Positions 1 through 5,158 of a stretch of 6,009 nucleotides of DNA are shown piece after piece. This DNA is from Betaproteobacteria bacterium. GTDB taxonomy: Bacteria > Pseudomonadota > Gammaproteobacteria > Burkholderiales > JAHFRG01. A program made the position numbers and the translations under genes. Positions within the stretch are counted from its first letter, which is position 1. The number at the start of each line of letters is the position of its first letter. The DNA is taken from assembly GCA_023258935.1 (NCBI GenBank), contig JAHFRG010000007.1, positions 1 through 6,009 on the forward strand, given 5' to 3'. Below the pieces are notes generated by a model. The model was not told where the DNA came from, ran no database searches, and saw only the letters and a program-made list of their open reading frames with translations.

Positions 1-642
1 TTGGGAAAGGATCGGAGTTGATCTCTTCTTGGTCACACATTCGATATAGCCACGAATAAAACTATCTCGTAACGAGATAAATTCTTCGTAGGTCTTGAAC
101 CTGCGATTCTCTGGCGCTTGATTCAAGAAATAGATGGTTACAATTATCGAGTCTTCGTCCCACAAAACCTGGGTTATCCCGAGTGTCGTTCCAGTTAGTT
201 CTCTTTTCGTGAGCGTTTGGCCTGAGAAACCCTGACCGGAGAAGTTGACTAGATCTGAATTGCCATCCGCCTTCGCTATGTCCGCAAAGTACGATGTGAC
301 GATCTCTTTATCCTCTAGATATTTTGAAGGGTCAGATCGTTCAGCCTTCAGGTTCGCGAAGGGATAGGTCCTGGCATACGAGTACATCACTCTGTAGCCA
401 TCTATTACCGAGACACGCTGGCTGTTGCCACCGAAACCCACTTCCCGCCATGGTTCGGCAGTCTGCGGACGCCGGTCTTGAGTCACTCCACGTACTCCTT
501 CAGCGAACCCATCACAATGAACATACGGTTGAAGCTTCGCATCGCTCACCAGTTGCCTCGGAGGACCAGGTTCCCCGGCATAGGAGCTACCGCGTGTAAC
601 TAGGAGCAGCAAGAAAAGAAGGAACGGGGCAAATCGGTTCAT
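1..642 (-). CDS. Exported protein of unknown function, C-terminus cut by window edge
   Basis: I translated the minus strand from the ATG at 642-640 and found 214 codons with no stop down to base 1, so only the C-terminal end is missing. Residues 1-22 form a typical Sec signal peptide: a short basic start (MNR), a Phe/Leu-rich core (FAPFLLFLLLLV) and a likely cleavage site after S-Y-A at 20-22. The mature protein is therefore probably periplasmic or secreted. It carries two cysteines, at 43 (in VHCDGF) and 202 (in YIECVTKK), that could form a disulfide. Residues 141-188 look like a compact alternating fold, with GQTLTKREL, GITQVLWDEDS and a beta-like IIVTIYFLNQ followed by a charged helix. I do not recognise the family. 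Gly/Ser/Asp-rich turns rather than membrane spans follow the signal peptide. No good Shine-Dalgarno site precedes the start. Codon use differs from neighbours (6 of 17 Arg are AGA/AGG, 4 of 11 Ile are ATA). The long frame plus the signal peptide makes a real gene likely; its function is unknown. Confidence 0.82.
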   Translation of the reverse strand, partial: MNRFAPFLLFLLLLVTRGSSYAGEPGPPRQLVSDAKLQPYVHCDGFAEGVRGVTQDRRPQTAEPWREVGFGGNSQRVSVIDGYRVMYSYARTYPFANLKAERSDPSKYLEDKEIVTSYFADIAKADGNSDLVNFSGQGFSGQTLTKRELTGTTLGITQVLWDEDSIIVTIYFLNQAPENRRFKTYEEFISLRDSFIRGYIECVTKKRSTPILSQ

Positions 643-852
643 GATCGCTAACAAGAATTAGACAGCCTAAAAGCTGCCTTTAAATACGGCGTTTGTAACA
701 TGCTGTGTCATGCTATCGCAGAATCAAGGCTTCATTCAATTAGGGAAGTTTGCAGCATGGGTGCGCGTCACGGGTTAAAATATCTGCCCAACGGTATAAC
801 ATTCTATCTAAAGCGTGTCTTCAACACTGCCGCACCCCAAGCACCGCTCGAA

Positions 853-875
853 GGGTGAACATGCTGAGGGCGAAC
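853..875. repeat. Short degenerate repeat, possible extragenic repetitive element
   Basis: Two near-identical octamers, GGGTGAAC (853-860) and GGGCGAAC (868-875), lie 15 bp apart in direct orientation and are joined by ATGCTGA. The unit TCGAAGGGTGAAC...GCTGAGGGCGAAC resembles the TTCGACAAGCTCAGGGCGAAC-type extragenic palindrome that I recall from many proteobacterial genomes, but here it is degenerate and lacks a clean palindrome. Seen directly: the two octamers. Inferred: membership of a dispersed repeat family. Confidence 0.28.
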
Positions 876-920
876 CGAAATTTGTTGATAATCTAATCCT
901 CTACTGTCGAATGAACTGGC

Positions 921-926
921 TATAAT
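921..926 (+). promoter_or_regulatory. Candidate -10 box for the CBS/MPTb genes
   Basis: A perfect TATAAT lies 42 bp before the chosen ATG at 969, which would give a leader of roughly 35 nt. At the expected -35 distance (897-904) the sequence is pyrimidine-rich and has no TTGACA-like hexamer. A TG pair at 917-918 is one base out of register for a standard extended -10. The element is flanked by the inverted pair CTGGC (916-920) / GCCAG (937-941). If active, it may depend on an activator or be controlled by a protein binding the inverted repeat. Confidence 0.5.
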
Positions 927-957
927 AGGATTGATTGCCAGCGTGACTTGTCAAACC

Positions 958-962
958 GGGAG
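958..962 (+). promoter_or_regulatory. Ribosome binding site that fixes the CBS protein start
   Basis: GGGAG sits 6 nt before the ATG at 969. The alternative TTG at 948 lies upstream of this site and has no comparable purine-rich sequence before it. The homologous family also begins M-K-T-V-K-Q, so the ATG is preferred. Confidence 0.7.
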
Positions 963-968
963 CCCAGC

Positions 969-1400
969 ATGAAAACCGTAAAGCAAATTTTGCAGAGCAA
1001 AACCCGCGGCGGTATCCTCTCCATTTCGCCTGACGCCACTGTTTATGATGCGCTCAAGCTGATGGCGGAAAAAGAAGTCGGCGCGCTCCTGGTAATGGAG
1101 GCGGATAAAGTGGTGGGTATCATCTCCGAGCGCGACTACGCACGCAAGGTGATTCTACACGGCAAATCCTCGAAGGAAATCCATGTCAGCGATATCATGA
1201 CCAGCAAGATTGTCTACGTGAACACTGCGCAAACCGTGGATGAATGCATGGCGCTGATGACCGACAAGCACATCCGGCATTTGCCGGTTTATGAGGGTGA
1301 CCGGCTCGTCGGCGTGGTGTCCATCGGAGACTTGGTAAAGGAAGCCATTTCCGAACGCGAGTACATCATCAAGCAACTCGAAAGCTACATAATGAGATGA
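969..1400 (+). CDS. Two-CBS-domain protein (putative adenosyl-ligand sensor)
   Basis: This 143-residue soluble cytoplasmic protein consists almost wholly of a CBS pair (Bateman module), which in characterised families binds AMP, ATP, SAM or similar ligands and regulates partner proteins. CBS1 spans about residues 9-63, with PDATVYDALKLM and the hallmark VVGIISERDYARK (S53-E54-R55-D56). CBS2 spans about 73-128, with VSDIM, IRHLPV (102-107) and LVGVVSIGDLVK (S118, G120, D121). A short C-terminal helix follows. There is no fused catalytic or DNA-binding domain, so the module must act on another protein. The length matches the common stand-alone family of about 143 aa. The start is the ATG with a GGGAG site. 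Its last bases form an ATGA overlap with the next gene, suggesting coupled translation and perhaps a functional link. The family is clear; ligand and partner are unknown. Confidence 0.95.
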   Translation: MKTVKQILQSKTRGGILSISPDATVYDALKLMAEKEVGALLVMEADKVVGIISERDYARKVILHGKSSKEIHVSDIMTSKIVYVNTAQTVDECMALMTDKHIRHLPVYEGDRLVGVVSIGDLVKEAISEREYIIKQLESYIMR

Positions 1401-2149
1401 CGCACTTTGGCGCCATTATCATTGGTGATGAAATCATCAGTGCCAAGCGCCAAGACAAGCATTTCGCGCAAGTTGTCAGGGTATTGAGTAAGCGCGGGCT
1501 GGAATTAAGTTGGTGCGAGTATCTTGGCGACGAACCGGAACTGATTACCGCCACTTTGCGCCGCACCCTGGCTACAGAAGACATCGTGTTTTCCTTTGGC
1601 GGTATCGGAGCCACACCTGACGACCATACCCGGCGCTGCGCGGCGGAAGCCGCCGGCGTGGAGCTCTACCGACATCCCGATGCGCTTGCAGAAATCGTGG
1701 CGCAGTTTGGCGAAGCCGCATACCCCAAACGCGTGCTGATGGCGGATCTCCCTCAAGGCAGCCGCATCATTCCCAATCCCTACAACCGCGTGTCCGGTTT
1801 CAGCCTCAAGCAGCATTATTTTCTGCCAGGTTTTCCGGAAATGGCGTGGCCGATGCTGGAATGGGTGCTGGACAGTCATTATCCCCATTTGCAATACCGC
1901 AACCAAACTGTCGAGCAGGCGATTATTGTGTATGGTGCAAGGGAAAGTCTGCTCATCGATCTGATGAATGATTGTGTAGCGCGCTTTCCCGCACTCAAGG
2001 TGTTCAGCCTGCCGCATCTTGGGGTGGGGGAGCGCTGGATCGAGCTGGGCGTGCGCGGCGACAAGCAACAGGTGCCGCAGGCGATGCAGCATTTGAAACA
2101 GGGCGTGAGTGCGCTGGGATTTGCCTGGGAAGATCAGGCCGGCAACTGA
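1397..2149 (+). CDS. Molybdopterin-binding / CinA N-terminal-like protein
   Basis: This 250-aa protein belongs to the MoCF/MPT-binding superfamily (MoaB/Mog/CinA-N, COG1058). Seen: an N-terminal beta strand with IIIGDEIISAKRQDKHF (7-23), where family members choose between product and substrate conformers; the signature FSFGGIGATPDDHT (65-78), equivalent to the GGTGPTxDD binding loop; MADLPQGSRIIPNP (115-128); and FLPGFPEM (142-149), matching the LPGxPxEM element of CinA. The last 100 residues lack the C-terminal nicotinamide-nucleotide amidase domain of full-length CinA. Related domains act as nucleotide pyrophosphatases or bind molybdopterin. Automatic names such as competence/damage-inducible protein A would be over-specific. 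The ATG at 1397 overlaps the CBS stop (ATGA) and has only GAG immediately in front, so translation probably depends on coupling. The exact substrate is unknown. Confidence 0.88.
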   Translation: MTHFGAIIIGDEIISAKRQDKHFAQVVRVLSKRGLELSWCEYLGDEPELITATLRRTLATEDIVFSFGGIGATPDDHTRRCAAEAAGVELYRHPDALAEIVAQFGEAAYPKRVLMADLPQGSRIIPNPYNRVSGFSLKQHYFLPGFPEMAWPMLEWVLDSHYPHLQYRNQTVEQAIIVYGARESLLIDLMNDCVARFPALKVFSLPHLGVGERWIELGVRGDKQQVPQAMQHLKQGVSALGFAWEDQAGN

Positions 2150-2221
2150 GGCGGGCCACTTCAGGTTCTCCTTCGGAGTTGAATGTGTGCCAAGCCTAAT
2201 CACGTCTACCATACAGAGGCG

Positions 2222-2249
2222 TTGACACGTCTCTATTGTTTTCTAACCG
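2222..2249 (+). promoter_or_regulatory. Weak candidate promoter upstream of MFS gene
   Basis: A perfect TTGACA (2222-2227) lies in the 159-bp gap before the MFS start. At a spacing of 16 bp the -10 position reads TAACCG (2244-2249), which is poor, so the match is one-sided. It is recorded because the gap separates the MFS gene from the CBS/MPTb pair and some initiation site is expected there. Confidence 0.25.
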
Positions 2250-2296
2250 GCCTTGCCGCCAGGCGTTCAAGCCATTACCATGCACTTCCCATTGAC

Positions 2297-2300
2297 AGGA
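2297..2300 (+). promoter_or_regulatory. Ribosome binding site that fixes the MFS start
   Basis: AGGA lies 8 nt before the ATG at 2309. The frame is open further back to an ATG at 2183, but the extra 42 residues are polar, rich in His/Arg/Cys and unlike an MFS N-terminus, whereas the protein from 2309 begins directly before the first membrane helix. Confidence 0.65.
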
Positions 2301-2308
2301 ATTGCTTG

Positions 2309-3526
2309 ATGTCCAAATCGTCCTGGCGTACTCCCGCAGTGGTGCTGGCGTGCGCCTGTCTTATTCTGATGCTCTCGCTCGGCACACGGCAGAGCTTCGG
2401 TCTTTTTCTGCAGCCGCTGAGTTCAAGCCACGGCTGGGGGCGCGAAATTTTCGCGTTCGCCATTGCCATTCAGAATCTGGTATGGGGACTCGCCCAGCCT
2501 TTTTCCGGGATGATTGCAGACAAGTACGGCGCGGGAAGAGTGCTGGTAATCGGCGGAATCCTGTATGTGCTTGGGCTGGTGTTGATGCCGCTTTCCGGCA
2601 CCGGCGCGCAGCTTGATCTCAGTGCCGGGCTTTTGATCGGCCTGGGCATGAGTGGTACCAGTTTCAGCGTGGTGCTGGGCGTGATCGGGCGCAGCTTGAG
2701 CCCTGAAAAACGCAGCCTCGGCCTGGGTATTGCCAGTGCAGGTGGGTCGTTCGGACAGTTTGCCATGCTGCCTTACGGACAGACGCTGATTACGCATTTC
2801 GGCTGGGCGGCGGCGCTTTCCATTCTTGCTGCTTCGGTTTCGCTCATCGTGCCTCTGGCATTAGCATTTGCCGGGAAAAACACCGGTGCGAAAACGGTTC
2901 ATGACGACCAATCGGTGAGTGAAGCGCTGCATGAAGCAGGTAACCACAAGGGGTTCTGGTATCTCACCGCCGGGTTTCTGGTGTGTGGCTTTCAGACCAT
3001 TTTTATCATGCTGCACCTGCCGGCATATCTGCTCGACAAAGGCATGACGCCGGTAACCGGGATGATTGCGCTCGCATTGATCGGTTTTTTCAACATCATC
3101 GGTTCCTATCTCGCAGGTTATTTCGGCGGTCTCTATAGCAAGAAAAACCTGCTCGCGTATATTTATATTCTGCGCGCGGCGGCAATCGGATTGTTCATGA
3201 TGCTTCCGATTACGCCGGTGAGTGTTTATATATTTGCCGCGACAATGGGCTCGTTGTGGCTTGGCACGGTGCCCCTCACCAATGGGCTGGTGGCTCAGAT
3301 ATTCGGAGTCAAATACCTCTCCACTTTGTTCGGCATCGTGTTTCTCGGTCACCAGATCGGCAGCTTTGCCGGCGCGTGGCTGGGTGGTTACGTGTTCGAC
3401 CTCTCCGGCTCATACCATGCGGTGTGGCTCACCTGCATCGGATTGAGTGTAGTTGCCGCCGTGTTGTGCTGGCCGATAGACGAGCGCCAGGTGGCGCGCT
3501 TGGATGTCAGGGAAACGCCGGCGTGA
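2309..3526 (+). CDS. Major facilitator superfamily transporter (OFA/monocarboxylate-like)
   Basis: This 405-aa inner-membrane protein has the 12-helix layout of MFS secondary transporters. Helix 1 (about 10-34) runs into LSLGTRQSFGLFLQPLS, a pattern I associate with oxalate/formate and monocarboxylate-type carriers. After helix 2, the cytoplasmic loop GMIADKYGAGR (67-77) is MFS motif A. GLGIASAGGSFGQF (138-151) resembles the helix-5 antiporter-type Gly-rich motif. A hydrophilic central loop spans about 189-216. The second half opens with GFLVCGFQTIFIMLHLPAYL (222-241) and has a weaker motif-A equivalent around GYFGGLYSKK (270-279). The length is normal for the family. The start was chosen at 2309 because of AGGA and the lack of any recognisable domain in the upstream extension. 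Its TGA overlaps the start of a small membrane-protein gene. The substrate cannot be read from the sequence; an organic anion such as a monocarboxylate is a guess from family resemblance. Confidence 0.93.
   Translation: MSKSSWRTPAVVLACACLILMLSLGTRQSFGLFLQPLSSSHGWGREIFAFAIAIQNLVWGLAQPFSGMIADKYGAGRVLVIGGILYVLGLVLMPLSGTGAQLDLSAGLLIGLGMSGTSFSVVLGVIGRSLSPEKRSLGLGIASAGGSFGQFAMLPYGQTLITHFGWAAALSILAASVSLIVPLALAFAGKNTGAKTVHDDQSVSEALHEAGNHKGFWYLTAGFLVCGFQTIFIMLHLPAYLLDKGMTPVTGMIALALIGFFNIIGSYLAGYFGGLYSKKNLLAYIYILRAAAIGLFMMLPITPVSVYIFAATMGSLWLGTVPLTNGLVAQIFGVKYLSTLFGIVFLGHQIGSFAGAWLGGYVFDLSGSYHAVWLTCIGLSVVAAVLCWPIDERQVARLDVRETPA
3509..3513 (+). promoter_or_regulatory. Ribosome binding site for the overlapping membrane microprotein
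   Basis: AGGGA lies 9 nt before the GTG at 3523, inside the last codons of the MFS gene. It is as good as the sites of the large genes here and is the main argument that the 45-codon frame is translated from this GTG. Confidence 0.5.
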
Positions 3527-3660
3527 AGTCGACCGAATTGCAAAAAACCCTGATATGGATGGTATCGCTGGCAGTTGCGGGGGGAATCATTTATCTGGTT
3601 TTTAAAGCGTACATCAATCCGGCACTGTTGATTGATTTCGCCAATACGCGGTTGTGCTGA
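3523..3660 (+). CDS. Small single-span membrane protein, 45 aa
   Basis: This frame starts with GTG at 3523, overlapping the MFS stop (GTGA), and ends at TGA 3658-3660. The product begins MKSTELQKT, has one hydrophobic helix at about residues 10-27 (LIWMVSLAVAGGIIYLVF) and ends in a short tail YINPALLIDFANTRLC. The pattern of a short charged N-terminus, one membrane helix and an amphipathic tail is that of a genuine membrane microprotein. A good AGGGA site and the stop-start overlap support translation coupled to the MFS gene. The tail is probably periplasmic if the basic N-terminal segment stays inside, but K28 makes topology uncertain. I recognise no characterised family. By position it might be an accessory or stabilising subunit of the transporter, which is inference only. 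A longer reading of the same frame from 3256 runs inside the MFS gene and is a shadow. Confidence 0.7.
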   Translation: MKSTELQKTLIWMVSLAVAGGIIYLVFKAYINPALLIDFANTRLC

Positions 3661-3681
3661 ATTTATTTTTTACCGGCTTTG

Positions 3682-3690
3682 TATTATAAA
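3682..3690 (+). promoter_or_regulatory. AT-rich candidate -10 region for yafJ
   Basis: The 69-bp gap before yafJ is AT-rich and contains TATTATAAA (3682-3690), giving overlapping -10-like hexamers TATTAT and TATAAA. The nearest -35-like element, TTTACC (3669-3674), is too close to pair with them. A promoter here is plausible but its exact elements are uncertain. Confidence 0.3.
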
Positions 3691-3729
3691 TAGAACAATA
3701 CGGCTACGTCTGGTTTTGCGAGGTTCAAA

Positions 3730-4500
3730 ATGTGCCAGTTGCTGGGCATGAATTGCAACGTGCCCACTGATATTTGCTTTTCCTTTGAGGGATTTCACGC
3801 TCGCGGCGGAGGGACCGACCACCACGGCGACGGCTGGGGGATTGCTTTCTTTGAAGGCTTGGGTTGCCGGCTGTTTCTCGATCCCAAGCCCGCGGCGAAA
3901 TCACCGGTGGCGGATTTGGTGCGCAAGTATCCCATCCACTCGCTCAACGTGATTGCCCACATCCGCAAAGCTACGCAAGGCGAAATTTCGCTGCAGAATA
4001 CCCACCCATTCATGCGCGAGCTTTGGGGACGCTACTGGATTTTCGCGCACAATGGCACGCTCAAGGATTTTCATCGCCAGCTCAAGGGTAACTACCATCC
4101 GGTTGGCACCACCGACAGCGAGCAAGCTTTTTGTTTCCTGCTTGAGACTTTGCGCCGGACGTCCCCGAACAAACAGCCACGGGCTAAATCTCTTTATGCA
4201 ACGATTAAAGAGATCACTAACGAATTGGCTGAATACGGCGTATTCAATTTTTTGCTATCGAACGGTGAATATCTATTTGCGCACTGCGCCGACCAACTTT
4301 CCTACGTGCTGCGCCATGCCCCGTTTGGCCGCGCACACTTGAAGGACCAGGACATCACGGTGGATTTCAGTCGGCTCACCAAACCGAACGACAAGGTGGC
4401 GATAATCGCAACGCTGCCGCTCACTGATAACGAGAGCTGGACGGAAATGGCGCCGGGGGAGCTTCTGCTGTTCAAAGACGGTGAGCCGTTGTCCCTTTAG
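3730..4500 (+). CDS. yafJ: Class II glutamine amidotransferase, YafJ type
   Basis: This 256-aa protein aligns by eye along its whole length with E. coli YafJ, as I remember that sequence (about 255 aa), a stand-alone GATase type 2 domain (Ntn hydrolase) of unknown acceptor. After Met removal the nucleophile is Cys2 (MCQLLGMNCNVPTDICFSF). Other conserved elements are HHGDGWGIAFF (31-41), AHIRKAT (76-82, with the Arg that binds the glutamine carboxylate), NTHPFMRELWGR (90-101), FAHNG (105-109, oxyanion-hole Asn-Gly) and GTTDSE (126-131, Asp that binds the substrate amino group). All key residues are present, so glutaminase chemistry is expected. No synthase domain is fused. EgtC of ergothioneine synthesis is a related family, but no egt genes are adjacent and the YafJ match is closer. 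GAGG at 3720-3723 lies 6 nt before the ATG. The gene converges with the minus-strand methyltransferase, with overlapping stops. Confidence 0.95.
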   Translation: MCQLLGMNCNVPTDICFSFEGFHARGGGTDHHGDGWGIAFFEGLGCRLFLDPKPAAKSPVADLVRKYPIHSLNVIAHIRKATQGEISLQNTHPFMRELWGRYWIFAHNGTLKDFHRQLKGNYHPVGTTDSEQAFCFLLETLRRTSPNKQPRAKSLYATIKEITNELAEYGVFNFLLSNGEYLFAHCADQLSYVLRHAPFGRAHLKDQDITVDFSRLTKPNDKVAIIATLPLTDNESWTEMAPGELLLFKDGEPLSL

Positions 4501-5156
4501 AGTTTCAACGCGAGCGTCAGCCCGTCGGCAATCGGCAGCAGCGACAGCGTGATCCGCTGGTCATGATGCAACTTGCTGTTGAACTCGCGCAGCGCCACGG
4601 TTTCCGTCTCATGATTATCCGGTTCGGCAACGCGTCCCGACCATAAAGTGTTATCAATCGCGATCAGGCCGCCGCGCCGTAGTAACTTCAGGCAACACTC
4701 GTAATAAGCGAGATAATTTTCCTTGTCGGCGTCGATGAAGGCAAAATCGAAAGTGCCGGCCTGGTTTTCCGCGAGCAGCGCATCCAGCGTTTTGAGTGCG
4801 GGAGCAAGGCGCAGATCTATTTTTTGCACTACGCCCGCTTCCTGCCAATAGCGGCGGGCAATTTGCGTCCAATCCTTGCTCACATCACAGGCGATGATTT
4901 TGCCGTCAAACGGCAGCGCCAGCGCCACACATAATGAGCTGTAACCGGTGAACACGCCGATCTCGATGCATTTTTTTGCGCATATGAGTTGCACCAGCAA
5001 CGCCATGAATTGTCCCTGCTCAGGCGCGATTTGCATGCGCGCCATCGGGTCTTTTGCCGTTTCTTCACGCAATTTATGCAAAATTTCGGGCTCGCGCAGT
5101 GATTCCGACAGCAGATATCTGTAAATGGCATCGGGAAGACCGAATGTCTTATTCAT
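4497..5156 (-). CDS. SAM-dependent O-methyltransferase, caffeoyl-CoA OMT type
   Basis: This 219-aa cytoplasmic class I methyltransferase of the Mg-dependent caffeoyl-CoA/catechol OMT family (COG4122) transfers methyl from SAM to a hydroxyl group, often of a catechol-like substrate. Seen: MQIAPEQGQFMALL (41-54), the SAM-binding motif I IEIGVFTGYSSL (64-75), the acidic ribose-binding end of strand 2 ACDVSKDW (89-96), and the metal site from FIDADKENY (140-148) and IDNTLWSGR (167-175), with Asp142, Asp168 and Asn169 as probable ligands. The length is normal. The frame is open back to 5228, but that would run about 70 bp into gluQ and add a non-homologous stretch. The ATG at 5156 matches the family start and lies 2 nt after the gluQ stop. 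Only a distant AGG precedes it, so it is probably translated by coupling to gluQ. The substrate is unknown. Confidence 0.93.
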   Translation of the reverse strand: MNKTFGLPDAIYRYLLSESLREPEILHKLREETAKDPMARMQIAPEQGQFMALLVQLICAKKCIEIGVFTGYSSLCVALALPFDGKIIACDVSKDWTQIARRYWQEAGVVQKIDLRLAPALKTLDALLAENQAGTFDFAFIDADKENYLAYYECCLKLLRRGGLIAIDNTLWSGRVAEPDNHETETVALREFNSKLHHDQRITLSLLPIADGLTLALKL

Positions 5157-5158
5157 GA

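Larger units (their letters stand above)
643..968. other. Divergent intergenic region, no convincing gene
   Basis: This stretch separates the minus-strand exported-protein gene from the plus-strand CBS-domain gene, so it should hold promoters in both directions. On the plus side there is a perfect TATAAT at 921-926. On the minus side I see only weak elements: an ATGACA-like box read from about 711-706 and TATTTA read from about 686-681, with a 19-bp spacer. Other items are a 4-bp inverted repeat (CAGC 663-666 / GCTG 673-676), two CATGCT copies 10 bp apart (699-704, 709-714), a degenerate direct repeat near 853-875 and a doubtful 33-codon ORF at 757-858. No tRNA, rho-independent terminator or mobile-element end was seen. 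Confidence 0.6.

Noticed and set aside
324..599. 91-aa plus-strand frame in the left region
   Set aside because: It lies wholly opposite the 214-codon signal-peptide gene on the minus strand. Its product is low-complexity (His/Arg/Ser-rich) with no motif.
917..938. Sigma-54-type promoter (TGGC...TTGC)
   Set aside because: The GG and GC elements are far more than the required 10 bp apart.
948..968. TTG start giving seven more residues on the CBS protein
   Set aside because: The GGGAG site lies between the TTG and the ATG at 969, and the family begins at M-K-T-V-K-Q.
2136..2180. Possible terminator after the MPT-binding gene
   Set aside because: Only 4-bp stems are possible (GGCC/GGCC, and CTCC/GGAG with a TTC loop), and neither is followed by a T run.
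1505..2212. 235-aa minus-strand frame opposite the MPT-binding gene
   Set aside because: Long, but antisense to a gene with clear family motifs. The product is rich in His, Arg and Gln with no domain, as expected of a shadow frame in GC-rich DNA.
2183..2308. 42-residue N-terminal extension of the MFS protein
   Set aside because: The extension is polar and unlike MFS N-termini. The ATG at 2309 has an AGGA site 8 nt upstream and is followed directly by helix 1.
3730..4500. EgtC (ergothioneine pathway) instead of YafJ
   Set aside because: The motifs and full-length pattern match YafJ better, and no other ergothioneine genes are nearby.
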